From DATGLG01 sp035294245 (GTDB taxonomy: Bacteria; Pseudomonadota; Alphaproteobacteria; JACZXZ01), in NCBI GenBank assembly GCA_035294245.1, contig DATGLG010000073.1, positions 76,988 to 140,987 on the forward strand: 64,000 bases of DNA, read 5' to 3'. The notes beneath the pieces are model-generated. The model saw nothing but the letters and a program-made list of their open reading frames with translations. It did no database searches and was not told the DNA's origin. The position numbers were made by a program, and so were the translations under genes. Positions 53,377-62,096 of the stretch are shown piece after piece. The stretch's first letter is position 1, and each line of letters opens with the position of its first letter.

Positions 53377-54144
53377 TCACGACGCATAGGCCGGCTCCTC
53401 CTCATCGAGTGCCGCCTTCAACGCCGTGAAATGCAGCTCGGCATTCACCGCGAGATTGCCGAACTCCGCCGCCGTCTGGCGCACCACGGCCTCGGGCATG
53501 ACGTTGAGGGGTCGGCCCGACTGCATTGCGAGGAGCTGAACCTGGCAGGCTCGCTCGAGATAGTAGAGGTCGTCGAAGGCCGTCGCGATCGAATCGGAAA
53601 CCGCGATCACGCCGTGATTGGCGAGGAAGAGGATCGGCTTGTCGCCGCGGGCTGCCGCCATCCGCCGGCCTTCATCCGTCTCCCGCGCGATGCCGTTGAA
53701 ATGATCGTCATAGGCGACGCGTCCGAAGAAGCGGGCCGAATTCTGGTGGACCATTTCGAGGCGCCCTCCCTTGATCGCCGTGAGCGCCGTCGCATAGGGC
53801 ATATGACAATGAAGCACGACGCGCGCCTCCGAATGGGCGAGGTGCATCGGCACGTGGATGTTGACGCCGCTCATCGGGGGCCGCCCCTCGCCCTCGACCG
53901 TCTTGCCCGTCTCGTCGATGACGATGAGGCTGCCGGCCGTCATCTTCGCGAAATGCACGCCCTTGGGATTGATCAGGACGCGGCAGGGCGAGCGGGAGAG
54001 CAACACCGTGAAGTGATTGCAGATGCCTTCATGCATGTTGAGCCGGGCAGCCCAGCGGAAGGCCGCCGCGAGCTCGATGCGGTCTCGCAGCTCCGCCTCG
54101 CGATTTCCCGCGGCGGCTTTCATTGCTCCCTTGCCCTTCTCCAT
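53377..54144 (-). CDS. Class II aldolase/adducin-family protein
   Basis: A 255-residue protein. HEGICNHFTVLL and NPKGVHFAKMTAGSLIVID mark the substrate/phosphate end and HMPYATALTAIKGG the zinc-site histidines (also HLAHSEARVVLHCHMP). Family members cleave or isomerise sugar phosphates or act as non-catalytic binding proteins. ATG at 54144 with GGAGGAGA upstream is preferred over the first ATG. It is 37 bp after the permease gene in the same direction. Confidence 0.85.
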   Translation of the reverse strand: MEKGKGAMKAAAGNREAELRDRIELAAAFRWAARLNMHEGICNHFTVLLSRSPCRVLINPKGVHFAKMTAGSLIVIDETGKTVEGEGRPPMSGVNIHVPMHLAHSEARVVLHCHMPYATALTAIKGGRLEMVHQNSARFFGRVAYDDHFNGIARETDEGRRMAAARGDKPILFLANHGVIAVSDSIATAFDDLYYLERACQVQLLAMQSGRPLNVMPEAVVRQTAAEFGNLAVNAELHFTALKAALDEEEPAYAS

Positions 54145-54181
54145 GTCGCTCTCCTCCATAGAGATGAACCAATAGCCGCCG

Positions 54182-55999
54182 TCAATATCCTCCCGCGCGG
54201 CGGCGAAGCAGCTCGGCCGCGATAATGAAGACGGTGATGAACAGCAGGATCACGGTCGATACGGCTGCCAGCGTCGGATTCACCTGAAGCAAGAGGTCGT
54301 TCCACATTTGCCGCGGCAGGGTGGCGTTGTTGCCGCCCGAGATGAAAAGCGCCACCGTCAAATCGTCGAACGAGGTGATGAAGGCGAAGAGGAACCCTGC
54401 GATCAGTCCGCCGCGGATCTGCGGCAGGGTGATGTGGCAGAGAGCGCGCCATTTGTTCGCGCCAAGGCTCCATGCCGCCTGATCGAGCCGCTCGTCATAG
54501 GTCTTGAGAATGGCCATGACCGTAATGACGACATAGGGGACCGCGAGGATCGTGTGACCGAGGACGAGCCCGAGCAAGGTTCCCACGATATCTATCCGGG
54601 CGAAGAGATAGAACAGCGCCACGGCGATGATCATGCGGGGCAGGATGAGCGGCGCCAACACCAAGGTCAGCACCGCCATTCGGCCGACGAGGCGCTGCCG
54701 GACAAGCACAAAGGCTGCGGCCGTCCCCAGGATCGTCGAGACCACGCCGGTGGCGAGCGCCACGATCAAGGAGCGCAAGGTCGCAGAAGTCCAGGCCGGC
54801 GAGCTCAGATAGGTGTGATACCAGCGCAGCGAGAAGCCGTGCGGCGGAAAGTCGATGAACGTTCCGGAGGTGAAGGAGACGGGAATCACGAAGAAGGACG
54901 GCAGGACGAGAAACAGAATGATGAGAGCGGAAGCGCCCCATAACACCTTTCGAGAGAAGGCGCGCCGCGGCCGATCGGGCCGAGGCTGGATGAGAAGGTC
55001 CCACGCCTCTCCCGCGCGATCGCAGAGCCAGCCGAGTGCCGCGACGACCCCGATGCCGAGCCAGGCGCTGCCGCGCGCCAAGAGCGTCGGCCGTCGCTGC
55101 CGCATCCCGCTCGCCGCCCCGACGGCGCCGCCCGAGAGTGTCGACATGCCGAGAATGCGATCATATAGATAGAAGACGACGGCCGAGGCGGCAAGCAGCA
55201 CAAGCGACAGCGCGCCGGCGAAACGCCAATTCATCAGCTCCTGGATCACGGAGATGATCACCTGGGAGATCATGGTGTCGCGCGCGCCGCCGAGAAGCGC
55301 CGGGATAATGAAGAAGCCGAGCGCCGTGATGAAGACGAGCAGGCCGGCGGCCGCTACGCCGGGAAGCGAGAGGCGGAAATAGATCCGCCAGAATGCCTGC
55401 CCCCCACGCGCGCCGAGGGTGCTCGCCGCGCGCATGAGCGTGACGTCGATGTTCTGCATCACCGAGACCATGGTGACGACGGCGAGCGGCATCATGCCAT
55501 GGACCATGCCGATCATCACGCCGGTGAAATTGTAGATGAGGCTGACCGGCGCATCGACCACGCCGAGGGCGAGGAGCAGGCGATTGATGGCGCCCGTGCG
55601 CCCGAGCAGGATCATCCAGGCGAAGGTGCGCACGAGAAAGCTCGTCCAGAACGGCATGAGGACGAGGAGCATGAGGCCGTTGCGCGTGCGTGCGGCACTT
55701 GTCGCCAGGAGATAGGCGATCGGATAGCCGCCGAGGACGGCGAAAAGCGTCGTCCAGCCGGCAATCTGGAAGGTGATGCCGAGGACCTGCAGATAGACCG
55801 GCGCCGTCGCGATATGGATGTAGTTCCGCAGCGAGAAATGGCCCGCCGCATCGAAGAAGCTGAGCCAGAGAAGCTGCGCCACGGGATAGACGAAGAAGGC
55901 CAGGAGGAAGGCGAGGAGCGGATAGATCGGCCAGGCGCGCACCCAGCCGCGTTGCGGCCGCTGGCGGGCGTAGTCGAGGCCGGCCGCGGCGCTGGTCAT
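54182..55999 (-). CDS. ABC transporter permease, PotB-PotC fused
   Basis: A 605-residue inner-membrane protein with two permease units. The first (about 20-290) has ARASTLGARGGQAFWRIYFRLSLPGV-like EAA loop (AASTLGARGGQAF), the second (about 345-600) has QAAWSLGANKWRALCHITLPQIRGG. Each unit alone equals PotB or PotC of the polyamine/polar-amine importers, and a linker of about 60 residues joins them. It overlaps the ATPase gene by four bases (ATGA). Confidence 0.9.
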   Translation of the reverse strand: MTSAAAGLDYARQRPQRGWVRAWPIYPLLAFLLAFFVYPVAQLLWLSFFDAAGHFSLRNYIHIATAPVYLQVLGITFQIAGWTTLFAVLGGYPIAYLLATSAARTRNGLMLLVLMPFWTSFLVRTFAWMILLGRTGAINRLLLALGVVDAPVSLIYNFTGVMIGMVHGMMPLAVVTMVSVMQNIDVTLMRAASTLGARGGQAFWRIYFRLSLPGVAAAGLLVFITALGFFIIPALLGGARDTMISQVIISVIQELMNWRFAGALSLVLLAASAVVFYLYDRILGMSTLSGGAVGAASGMRQRRPTLLARGSAWLGIGVVAALGWLCDRAGEAWDLLIQPRPDRPRRAFSRKVLWGASALIILFLVLPSFFVIPVSFTSGTFIDFPPHGFSLRWYHTYLSSPAWTSATLRSLIVALATGVVSTILGTAAAFVLVRQRLVGRMAVLTLVLAPLILPRMIIAVALFYLFARIDIVGTLLGLVLGHTILAVPYVVITVMAILKTYDERLDQAAWSLGANKWRALCHITLPQIRGGLIAGFLFAFITSFDDLTVALFISGGNNATLPRQMWNDLLLQVNPTLAAVSTVILLFITVFIIAAELLRRRAGGY

Positions 56000-57096
56000 G
56001 ATCCCCGCTCCCGCGTGTCGGGCAGGGCGACCGTATGGGCAGCACTCCAGCCGACGCGCACCGTCTGCCCGGGGCCGACCGCGGTATCCGCCCCAAGTGT
56101 GAGCCGCTTCATCGCGAGGGTCAAGCCGTCCGCCAGCGCCACGTAATAGCGCTGAACGCCACCGACAAAGACCACCTCGCGCAGTACGCCTTCCGCGACA
56201 TTGTCCGCATCTTCGCCAGGGCCGAGGAGCCGCAAGCTCTCCGGGCGCACCATGAGCTTGACCGGCTCGTCCGGGCGCAGCCCGCCGCGTGAGCGCGCGC
56301 GAATCTTGAGACCGCCGGGACCGTCGACTCGGAGCGGATCGCCAATCGCGGCGACCGTTCCCGGAAGCAGATTCGATTCGCCGAGGAAATCCGCGGCGAA
56401 GATGGAGGCCGGATTGAAATAGAGCTCCTGGGGCGCTCCGATCTGCTCGATGCGGCCATTGTTCATCAGGCAGATACGATCCGACATCGTCATCGCCTCG
56501 TCCTGGTCGTGGGTCACATAGAGGACGGTGATGCCGAGCTTGGTATGGAGGTGCTTGATCTCGAGCTGCATGTGGTCGCGTAGCTTGCGGTCGAGGGCGC
56601 CCAGAGGCTCGTCCATGAGGATGATCGAAGGGTGATACACGGTGCAGCGGGCGAGTGCGATGCGCTGCTGCTGCCCGCCCGAGAGCTCGCGCGGAAAGCG
56701 CTCGGCGGTATGCGCGAGCTGCACGACATCGAGGACCCGCGCGACCTCCTGGGCGATGCGGGCCTCGGGCATCCGGCGCATCCGCAGCGGGAAGGCGATG
56801 TTCTCGTAGACCGTCAAATGAGGGAAGAGCGCGTAATTCTGGAAGACGATGCCGATATCGCGCTTGTGGGGTGGCGCGTAGGTGGCGATCTTGCCATCGA
56901 TCCAGACTTCGCCGCTCGAAGGCTGAATGAGGCCGGCCACGATCATGAGAAGCGTGGTCTTGCCGGAGCCCGAAGGCCCGAGCAGGGTCAGGAACTCGCC
57001 CTCGCGCAGGTCGAGCGTTGCGTCGGCGAGCGCCGTCACGCTACCATAGATCTTGGCCGCGTTGCGGACCGAGAGCTTGACCTTCGCGCCGGCCAC
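55996..57096 (-). CDS. ABC transporter ATP-binding protein, PotA-type
   Basis: A 366-residue ATPase: Walker A GPSGSGKTTLLMIVAG, Q-loop VFQNYALFPH, signature LSGGQQQRIALAR, Walker B IILMDEPLGALD, switch YVTHDQDEA, then a C-terminal TOBE domain. Energises the fused permease for uptake of a polyamine-like or other small cation/organic substrate. Confidence 0.94.
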   Translation of the reverse strand: MAGAKVKLSVRNAAKIYGSVTALADATLDLREGEFLTLLGPSGSGKTTLLMIVAGLIQPSSGEVWIDGKIATYAPPHKRDIGIVFQNYALFPHLTVYENIAFPLRMRRMPEARIAQEVARVLDVVQLAHTAERFPRELSGGQQQRIALARCTVYHPSIILMDEPLGALDRKLRDHMQLEIKHLHTKLGITVLYVTHDQDEAMTMSDRICLMNNGRIEQIGAPQELYFNPASIFAADFLGESNLLPGTVAAIGDPLRVDGPGGLKIRARSRGGLRPDEPVKLMVRPESLRLLGPGEDADNVAEGVLREVVFVGGVQRYYVALADGLTLAMKRLTLGADTAVGPGQTVRVGWSAAHTVALPDTRERGS

Positions 57097-57125
57097 CGCC
57101 TATCCCCTGATGCCGCAAGCGAAAG

Positions 57126-57148
57126 CGCGGCCGCGGAGCGCGGCCGCG
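57126..57148. terminator. GC-rich palindromes between binding-protein and ATPase genes
   Basis: Two copies of CGCGGCCGCG, each self-complementary, separated by three bases. They lie in the gap between the binding-protein gene and the ATPase gene and could form a hairpin that lowers readthrough, giving more binding protein than transporter. No T-run. Confidence 0.35.
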
Positions 57149-57173
57149 TCATTCCCTATCTCTCCCCCACCAA

Positions 57174-58265
57174 CTATGACAGCAGCCACGCGTTGAAGCG
57201 CTCGAGAGTCTTGTCCTTGTTGGTGCCCCACCACTCGGTGCTGGACAGCACCATCCGCTTGACGTTCTCGGGCGCGGTCGGGAAATACTTCACGCGATCC
57301 TTGGGAATGAAGTCGTAGGCCTTGGGATTGGTGGGCCCGTAGAAGAGCTGGGTTGCGAACGCCGCCTGGCGCTTCGCATTGGCGCAGAATTTGATGAACT
57401 TCTTGCCGAGCGCGGCCTTGGGATCGCCCTTGGGAATGACCCAACCCTCCATCGAGTAGATGCCCTGGTTCCACTCGATCTCGACGGGCTTGCCCGCCTC
57501 GATCACGACCTGCGCCCGCGCATTCCAGGTCGGGATCATATCGACCTCGCCGCTCTCCAGCATCTGGGTGGTCTGCGCCCCACCCGTCCACCACACGTTC
57601 ACATGCGGCTTGATCTGGTCCAGCTTCTTGAAAGCGCGGTCGACGTCGAGCGGATAGAGCTTGTCCATCGGGACCCCGTCGGCCATGAGCGCCTCCTCGA
57701 GGGTGTCGATCGGGTGCTTGTGCATGGCGCGGCGGCCCGGAAACTTCTCGACGTTCCAGAAATCCGCCCAGGATTTCGGCCCGTTCTTTCCGTACTTGTC
57801 GGTGCGATAGGCGATGATGGTGGCATAGACGTCGGTGCCCATCCAATCGGGCTTCCGCGCCGTCGGCATGATCTCCGACATGTCCTCCCCGCTCCAGTCG
57901 AGGGGCTCGAGGAGATGCTGGGGCGAGAGCTCGTAGACATCGCTGGCGGTCGCGATCACCACATCCCAGGTATAGGCCTTGGTCTCCACATTCGCCTTGA
58001 TCTCGGTGGTCGGGTAATGGGTCCGCGCTATATGATTGATATCGATATTCGCCTCCTTGGCGAAAGGCTTGACGAAGGCGGCATCGCAGGCCGGCGTCCA
58101 TACCCCGCCGGGATCGGCAACCGTCAAGCTCTCCTTGGCGAAGGCGCGACGAAATGGCGACGCGGCCAATGCGAGCGCCGCGGCACCGGCACTCGCGCCC
58201 AGCAGAAGCCGACGCCGGTTGAGCGGAAAGGGACCGTCATCCATGAAATCTTTCGGATCAGACAT
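57174..58265 (-). CDS. Tat-exported substrate-binding protein, PotD-like
   Basis: A 363-residue periplasmic protein. Twin-arginine signal LNRRRLLLGASAGAAALALAASPFRRAFA (about residues 15-43), then a type II binding-protein fold with LTVADPGGVWTPACDAAF and PTWNARAQVVIEAGKPVEI and WNQGIYSMEGW. Substrate not known; acidic/aromatic residues are consistent with polyamine-like ligands. It is the first gene of its transporter operon, which reads on to the ATPase, fused permease and aldolase genes. Confidence 0.9.
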   Translation of the reverse strand: MSDPKDFMDDGPFPLNRRRLLLGASAGAAALALAASPFRRAFAKESLTVADPGGVWTPACDAAFVKPFAKEANIDINHIARTHYPTTEIKANVETKAYTWDVVIATASDVYELSPQHLLEPLDWSGEDMSEIMPTARKPDWMGTDVYATIIAYRTDKYGKNGPKSWADFWNVEKFPGRRAMHKHPIDTLEEALMADGVPMDKLYPLDVDRAFKKLDQIKPHVNVWWTGGAQTTQMLESGEVDMIPTWNARAQVVIEAGKPVEIEWNQGIYSMEGWVIPKGDPKAALGKKFIKFCANAKRQAAFATQLFYGPTNPKAYDFIPKDRVKYFPTAPENVKRMVLSSTEWWGTNKDKTLERFNAWLLS

Positions 58266-58311
58266 TGCTCGTCTCCCTGTTCTGGTGGATGGAGGGGTTC
58301 TTCTTGTTAAT

Positions 58312-59187
58312 TCATGTCGGCACGGCGCAGCAGCGCCTGACCGCCTTGCCGACCGCGGTCAGGTCATCGACGATCACGGCGCCGGCACGGCGCAAAGCCT
58401 CGATCTTGCCGGGCGCATTCTCCTCAGGGCTGCCGAGCAGCGCGCCGGCATGGCCCATGCGCTTGCCGGCCGGCGCATGGCGCCCGGCGATATAGGCCAC
58501 CACCGGCTTCGTCATGCGGGCAACGAACGCCGCCGCCTCCAGCTCAGAGCGGCCGCCGATCTCCCCAAGCAATACCACGGCCTCGGTCGCGCTGTCCGCC
58601 TCGAAGCGCTCGAGCATCTCTGTATGGCCGCTGCCAGTCACCGGGTCACCGCCCAGGCAGACGATGGTGCTCTGCCCGAGCCCGACGGCATCGAGCGCGT
58701 CGATCACCTCATAGGTCATGGTTCCGCTCTTCGAGACGATACCGATCCGGCCGGGGCGCATATAGGCGTCGTTGAGGTCCGAGAGATTCGCCATCCCCGG
58801 GCTGACACAGCCGGCGGAATTGGGCCCGATGAGCACGACACCCCGCGCCCGCGCGTAACTCGCCATTTGGATGGCGTCCGCGACCGGAACGCCCTCGGTA
58901 TATGCGACGATCACCTCAATCCCGGCATCGATCGCCTCGAGGCAGGCGTCGAGGGCATGAGCAGCCGGCACGGAGACGAAGCTCGCCGTCGCGTCAAGCT
59001 CGGCTACGGCCGCATAGCAGGAATCGACGACCGGCAGTCCGGCGACTTTGCGTCCGCCGCGTCCCGGCGCGACGCCGCCCACGACGGGCGAGCCGCTTTC
59101 CACCATGCGGGCAGCGATGGCGGCGCCGACGCGGCCCGTCATGCCCTGGACGATGATGCGCGACGCCTTGTCGACGAGAATCGCCAT
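58312..59187 (-). CDS. Succinyl-CoA synthetase alpha-type subunit (SucD-like)
   Basis: A 291-residue protein with a CoA-binding Rossmann domain (IVQGMTGRVGAAIAARMV) and the ligase domain with active-site His in RMGHAGALLGS; GPNSAGCVSPG and GIVSKSGTMTYEVIDAL are typical. The start at 59187 has GAGGAG upstream. It pairs with the next SucC-like gene, but given the neighbours it may be a special acyl-CoA or malyl-CoA ligase rather than the citric-acid-cycle enzyme. Confidence 0.87.
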   Translation of the reverse strand: MAILVDKASRIIVQGMTGRVGAAIAARMVESGSPVVGGVAPGRGGRKVAGLPVVDSCYAAVAELDATASFVSVPAAHALDACLEAIDAGIEVIVAYTEGVPVADAIQMASYARARGVVLIGPNSAGCVSPGMANLSDLNDAYMRPGRIGIVSKSGTMTYEVIDALDAVGLGQSTIVCLGGDPVTGSGHTEMLERFEADSATEAVVLLGEIGGRSELEAAAFVARMTKPVVAYIAGRHAPAGKRMGHAGALLGSPEENAPGKIEALRRAGAVIVDDLTAVGKAVRRCCAVPT

Positions 59188-59200
59188 GCGCCCGCTCTCC

Positions 59201-60304
59201 TCAGCTCGAGGCCGCCACGGCGGCGAGCGCCGCCGGCAGCTCCGCATGCAAGGCGAAGCCGAGGGGACGCAGAATCCCCTGCGCCTGGTCGGCGTTTCGG
59301 CCCTTGAGGCGAACGACCGTAGCACCCGGAAAGGGTGCCGCCGCATAGGCCTCGGCGATGCCGCGCGCCAGCTCGTCACAGAGCGCAGTCTGCAGATAGG
59401 CGTTGATGAAGGTGAGCTTGGGGCGCAGCGCCGCGACGGCGCGAAAGACGGGAGTCAATCCCTCCGCCCCGCGGAGAACGACGCCGCCGAGATCGATCAC
59501 CGCTCGCACGCGCTGCCCCTGCGCCGTGAGAAGGTCGAGGGTCGCCATCATCAGCCCGGCGCCGCTCATCACCGCGATCATGTCGCCAGCGGGATCGACC
59601 TCGATCGCGACGGACCCCGCTGCCTCGATCGCCGCCTCGAACGGGGTGCCGGCCGTCCGCCCATAGGCCTGCCATTCCGGATGGCGGAAGCGGGCATTGC
59701 CGTCGAGGCGGACCTTGGCGTCTACGGCAATCAGCTTGCCGTCAGTGGTCAACACGAGGGGATTGATCTCGGCGAGTTCGGCGTCCTCGCGGGCGGCGAG
59801 AGCCACGAGCCGGGACACGATCTCCGCAAGCGCCGCGGCCGTCCTTGTCGGGACGGCGAGAAAATCGACGATGCGGCGCGTCATGAACGGTCGTAGGCCG
59901 AGGAGCGGATTGATCGGCAACTTGAGCAGCCGATCGGGCGGCACGGCCTCGATATCGACGCCGCCCGAAGGAGACGCCAGGATGATGCGGCAACGCGCCT
60001 CACGCGCGATTGCGACAGCGAGATAGAATTCGCTCGCGATCTCCAGCCTCTCCTCAACATAGACGCAGCCGACCGTATCGCCGTCGAAGGATCGACCGCT
60101 CAACGCCGTCACCGCCGTCGCGAGCGCAGCCTTGCCGTCGATGAAGCGGATGCCGCCGCGCTTGCCGCGCCCGCCCGACCTCACTTGCGCCTTGGCGACG
60201 TAGCGCTCCACGCCCGCGGGCAAATCCGGCCATACCGCGCCGCGCGGCACCGGAATGCCATGCGCCGCAAAAAGCCGCTTGCCTTCGAACTCATAGAGCT
60301 GCAT
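59201..60304 (-). CDS. Succinyl-CoA synthetase beta-type subunit (SucC-like)
   Basis: A 367-residue ATP-grasp protein. VAKAQVRSGGRGKRGGI (nucleotide loop), AELAEINPLVLTTDG (metal site) and the C-terminal CoA-ligase domain with VIDLGGVVLRGAEGLTP. Slightly shorter than normal SucC (386-400). It precedes the SucD-like gene by 13 bp. Confidence 0.87.
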   Translation of the reverse strand: MQLYEFEGKRLFAAHGIPVPRGAVWPDLPAGVERYVAKAQVRSGGRGKRGGIRFIDGKAALATAVTALSGRSFDGDTVGCVYVEERLEIASEFYLAVAIAREARCRIILASPSGGVDIEAVPPDRLLKLPINPLLGLRPFMTRRIVDFLAVPTRTAAALAEIVSRLVALAAREDAELAEINPLVLTTDGKLIAVDAKVRLDGNARFRHPEWQAYGRTAGTPFEAAIEAAGSVAIEVDPAGDMIAVMSGAGLMMATLDLLTAQGQRVRAVIDLGGVVLRGAEGLTPVFRAVAALRPKLTFINAYLQTALCDELARGIAEAYAAAPFPGATVVRLKGRNADQAQGILRPLGFALHAELPAALAAVAASS

Positions 60305-60310
60305 CGCTAC

Positions 60311-61123
60311 CTATCTCGCAGCGCTCCGCCGCGCCTCGCGCGCGGCCAGGAACTTCTTCATCTCCGCTTGAGGCTCGCCGGTGCCGTAGGACTCGCGCTG
60401 CAGGCGGATGCCGGCATCGAGCGCGTCGTCGAAGCCCGCCTGCGTCACTTCGCGGAAGCGACGCTTGTCGAGGCGCATGGCGACGGGCGGCTTGGCGGCG
60501 AGCTGCTTCGCCACCTCGAGCGACTTGGTCATCACCTCCTGCGCCTTCACGAGATAATGGATAAGGCCGATCTCATGGCATTCCTTGCCTTCCATCATGC
60601 GGCCTGTGAGCGTCAGCTCGACCGTGCGGGACAGCCCAAGCATCTCCATCATCAGCCAGGGCCCGAGGGTGCTCGCAATGCCGGAATTGATCTCCGGCTG
60701 GCCCATGCGGGATCCCGCGTGGCCGACGCGCACATCGGTAAGGAGCGCCACCTGGAAGGCCGAGCCGGCCGCTACGCCGTTGAGCGCCGCTACCAGCGGC
60801 TTGTCGAGAGCGCGAATGGCGCTGTACATGGTGCGCCATTCCTCGATCCATTCCGCCGCCCGATCGGGGTTGAACGTCTTGGTCTCGTTCAAGTCCTGGC
60901 CGGCCGAGAAGGCGCGATCGCCCGCCCCGGTCATGATGATCGCCCGAATCTTGGAGTCGGCGTTGAGCTTCACCATCGCGTCGCCGATCTCCTTGCGCAT
61001 CGGCGCATGCCAGGCGTTCAGCACCTCGGGCCGGTTGAGCGTCAGAATCGCGACGTCGCCGTCGCTGGCCAGCTTGATGAATTTGTACATGCCGTCGATC
61101 CTCGTTGCTGCAAATGAGTTCAT
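60311..61123 (-). CDS. Enoyl-CoA hydratase/isomerase family protein, first copy
   Basis: A 270-residue crotonase-fold protein. VAILTLNRPEVLNAW, TGAGDRAFSAGQDLNE and AALNGVAAGSAFQVALLTDVRV (oxyanion loop), then GQPEINSGI with a glutamate. Acts on an acyl-CoA, exact reaction unknown. Its ATG (61123) overlaps the second copy's stop; a start at 61090 is also possible. Confidence 0.85.
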   Translation of the reverse strand: MNSFAATRIDGMYKFIKLASDGDVAILTLNRPEVLNAWHAPMRKEIGDAMVKLNADSKIRAIIMTGAGDRAFSAGQDLNETKTFNPDRAAEWIEEWRTMYSAIRALDKPLVAALNGVAAGSAFQVALLTDVRVGHAGSRMGQPEINSGIASTLGPWLMMEMLGLSRTVELTLTGRMMEGKECHEIGLIHYLVKAQEVMTKSLEVAKQLAAKPPVAMRLDKRRFREVTQAGFDDALDAGIRLQRESYGTGEPQAEMKKFLAAREARRSAAR

Positions 61124-61893
61124 CCGGCGCGCCGCTGCGCCCGGCGGGCCAGGAACGCCGCCATGACCTTCTGCGGCTCCCCCGTCGCCACCGCCTCGCT
61201 CTGATAGGCGACCGAAGCGGCGGTCGCCGCTGCAAAGCCGCGCCCCGTGACGGCGCGGAAGCGCTCGATGTCCAGGCGTAGGGCGACCGGCGGCTTGTCG
61301 CCAAGCTCGCGCGCGAATGCGACGGCGCGATCGAGCAGCCGATCCGGCGGCAGCACGTCGCGGGCGAGCCCGATACGCCGCGCCTCCTCGGCGGGAATGG
61401 CGCGGCCTGTGAGCACGATCTCGGTGGCACGCGAGATGCCGAGGTGAATCTTGAGAAGGTGGCCGCCGATGATGGCGGGAAGGCCGGCGTCGACCTCGGC
61501 CATGATGAAGCGCGCCGTGGTCGCCATCAGCCGCACATCGCTCAAAAGCGCGGTCTCGAACCCGGCGCCGGCGGCGACGCCGTTCACCGCGGCGATGATC
61601 GGCTTGGTGAACCGGGAGAGGGCATCGAAGTAGCGTCGCCAGGATTCCATCCAGCTCGGCCCTTCATCGGGCCTGAGAGCCGCGCTCTCGTCGAGATCCT
61701 GCCCGGCGCAGAAGGCGCGCTCGCCGGCGCCGGTGAGGACGACGGCGCGGACGCCGTCATCGCTCTGGAATGCCGCCAGGCGGTCTGCGATCTCCTGGCG
61801 CAGGGCCGTATCCAGCGCATTGAGACGCTCGGGGCGGCTCAACGTCAGGATACGAACGGCACCGTTGCTGGAAACCGACAAGGAGGACGCCAC
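61120..61893 (-). CDS. Enoyl-CoA hydratase/isomerase family protein, second copy
   Basis: A 257-residue crotonase-fold protein, related to the previous one: VRILTLSRPERLNALD, TGAGERAFCAGQDLDE, AAVNGVAAGAGFETALLSDVRL, and AEVDAGLPAI (glutamate). GTG at 61893 is chosen because GGGGAG lies at proper distance; an ATG at 61938 is possible but has no site. First gene of the block ECH-ECH-sucC-sucD, divergent to the IclR gene. Confidence 0.83.
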   Translation of the reverse strand: MASSLSVSSNGAVRILTLSRPERLNALDTALRQEIADRLAAFQSDDGVRAVVLTGAGERAFCAGQDLDESAALRPDEGPSWMESWRRYFDALSRFTKPIIAAVNGVAAGAGFETALLSDVRLMATTARFIMAEVDAGLPAIIGGHLLKIHLGISRATEIVLTGRAIPAEEARRIGLARDVLPPDRLLDRAVAFARELGDKPPVALRLDIERFRAVTGRGFAAATAASVAYQSEAVATGEPQKVMAAFLARRAQRRAG

Positions 61894-61939
61894 CCGACCA
61901 TCTCCCCGGGGCGCTGCCTGCGGCCCTCTATATCGCATC

Positions 61940-61956
61940 GCAATAAGTAAAATTGC
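61940..61956. promoter_or_regulatory. Inverted repeat GCAAT-N7-ATTGC
   Basis: A perfect five-base inverted repeat (spacer seven) in the divergent gap between the crotonase operon and the IclR gene. It is a candidate operator half-site pair for the IclR protein. Confidence 0.45.
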
Positions 61957-61963
61957 ATTTTCA

Positions 61964-61981
61964 GCATAGGAAGGCCTATGC
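61964..61981. promoter_or_regulatory. Inverted repeat GCATAGG-AAGG-CCTATGC
   Basis: A perfect seven-base inverted repeat with four-base spacer, eight bases to the right of the previous one, in the same divergent gap. IclR-type proteins commonly bind such palindromes. Confidence 0.5.
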
Positions 61982-62096
61982 TCGCGAGTCAAGCGAAAGG
62001 GGTCGCGCGAGCAACGATAGAGTCCACAATGCGGGGTTGCGGCCGGCAACGGTTCGCGATATGCGCAGGCTCGGCTCGGAGCCGAAGGTGGAAGCC

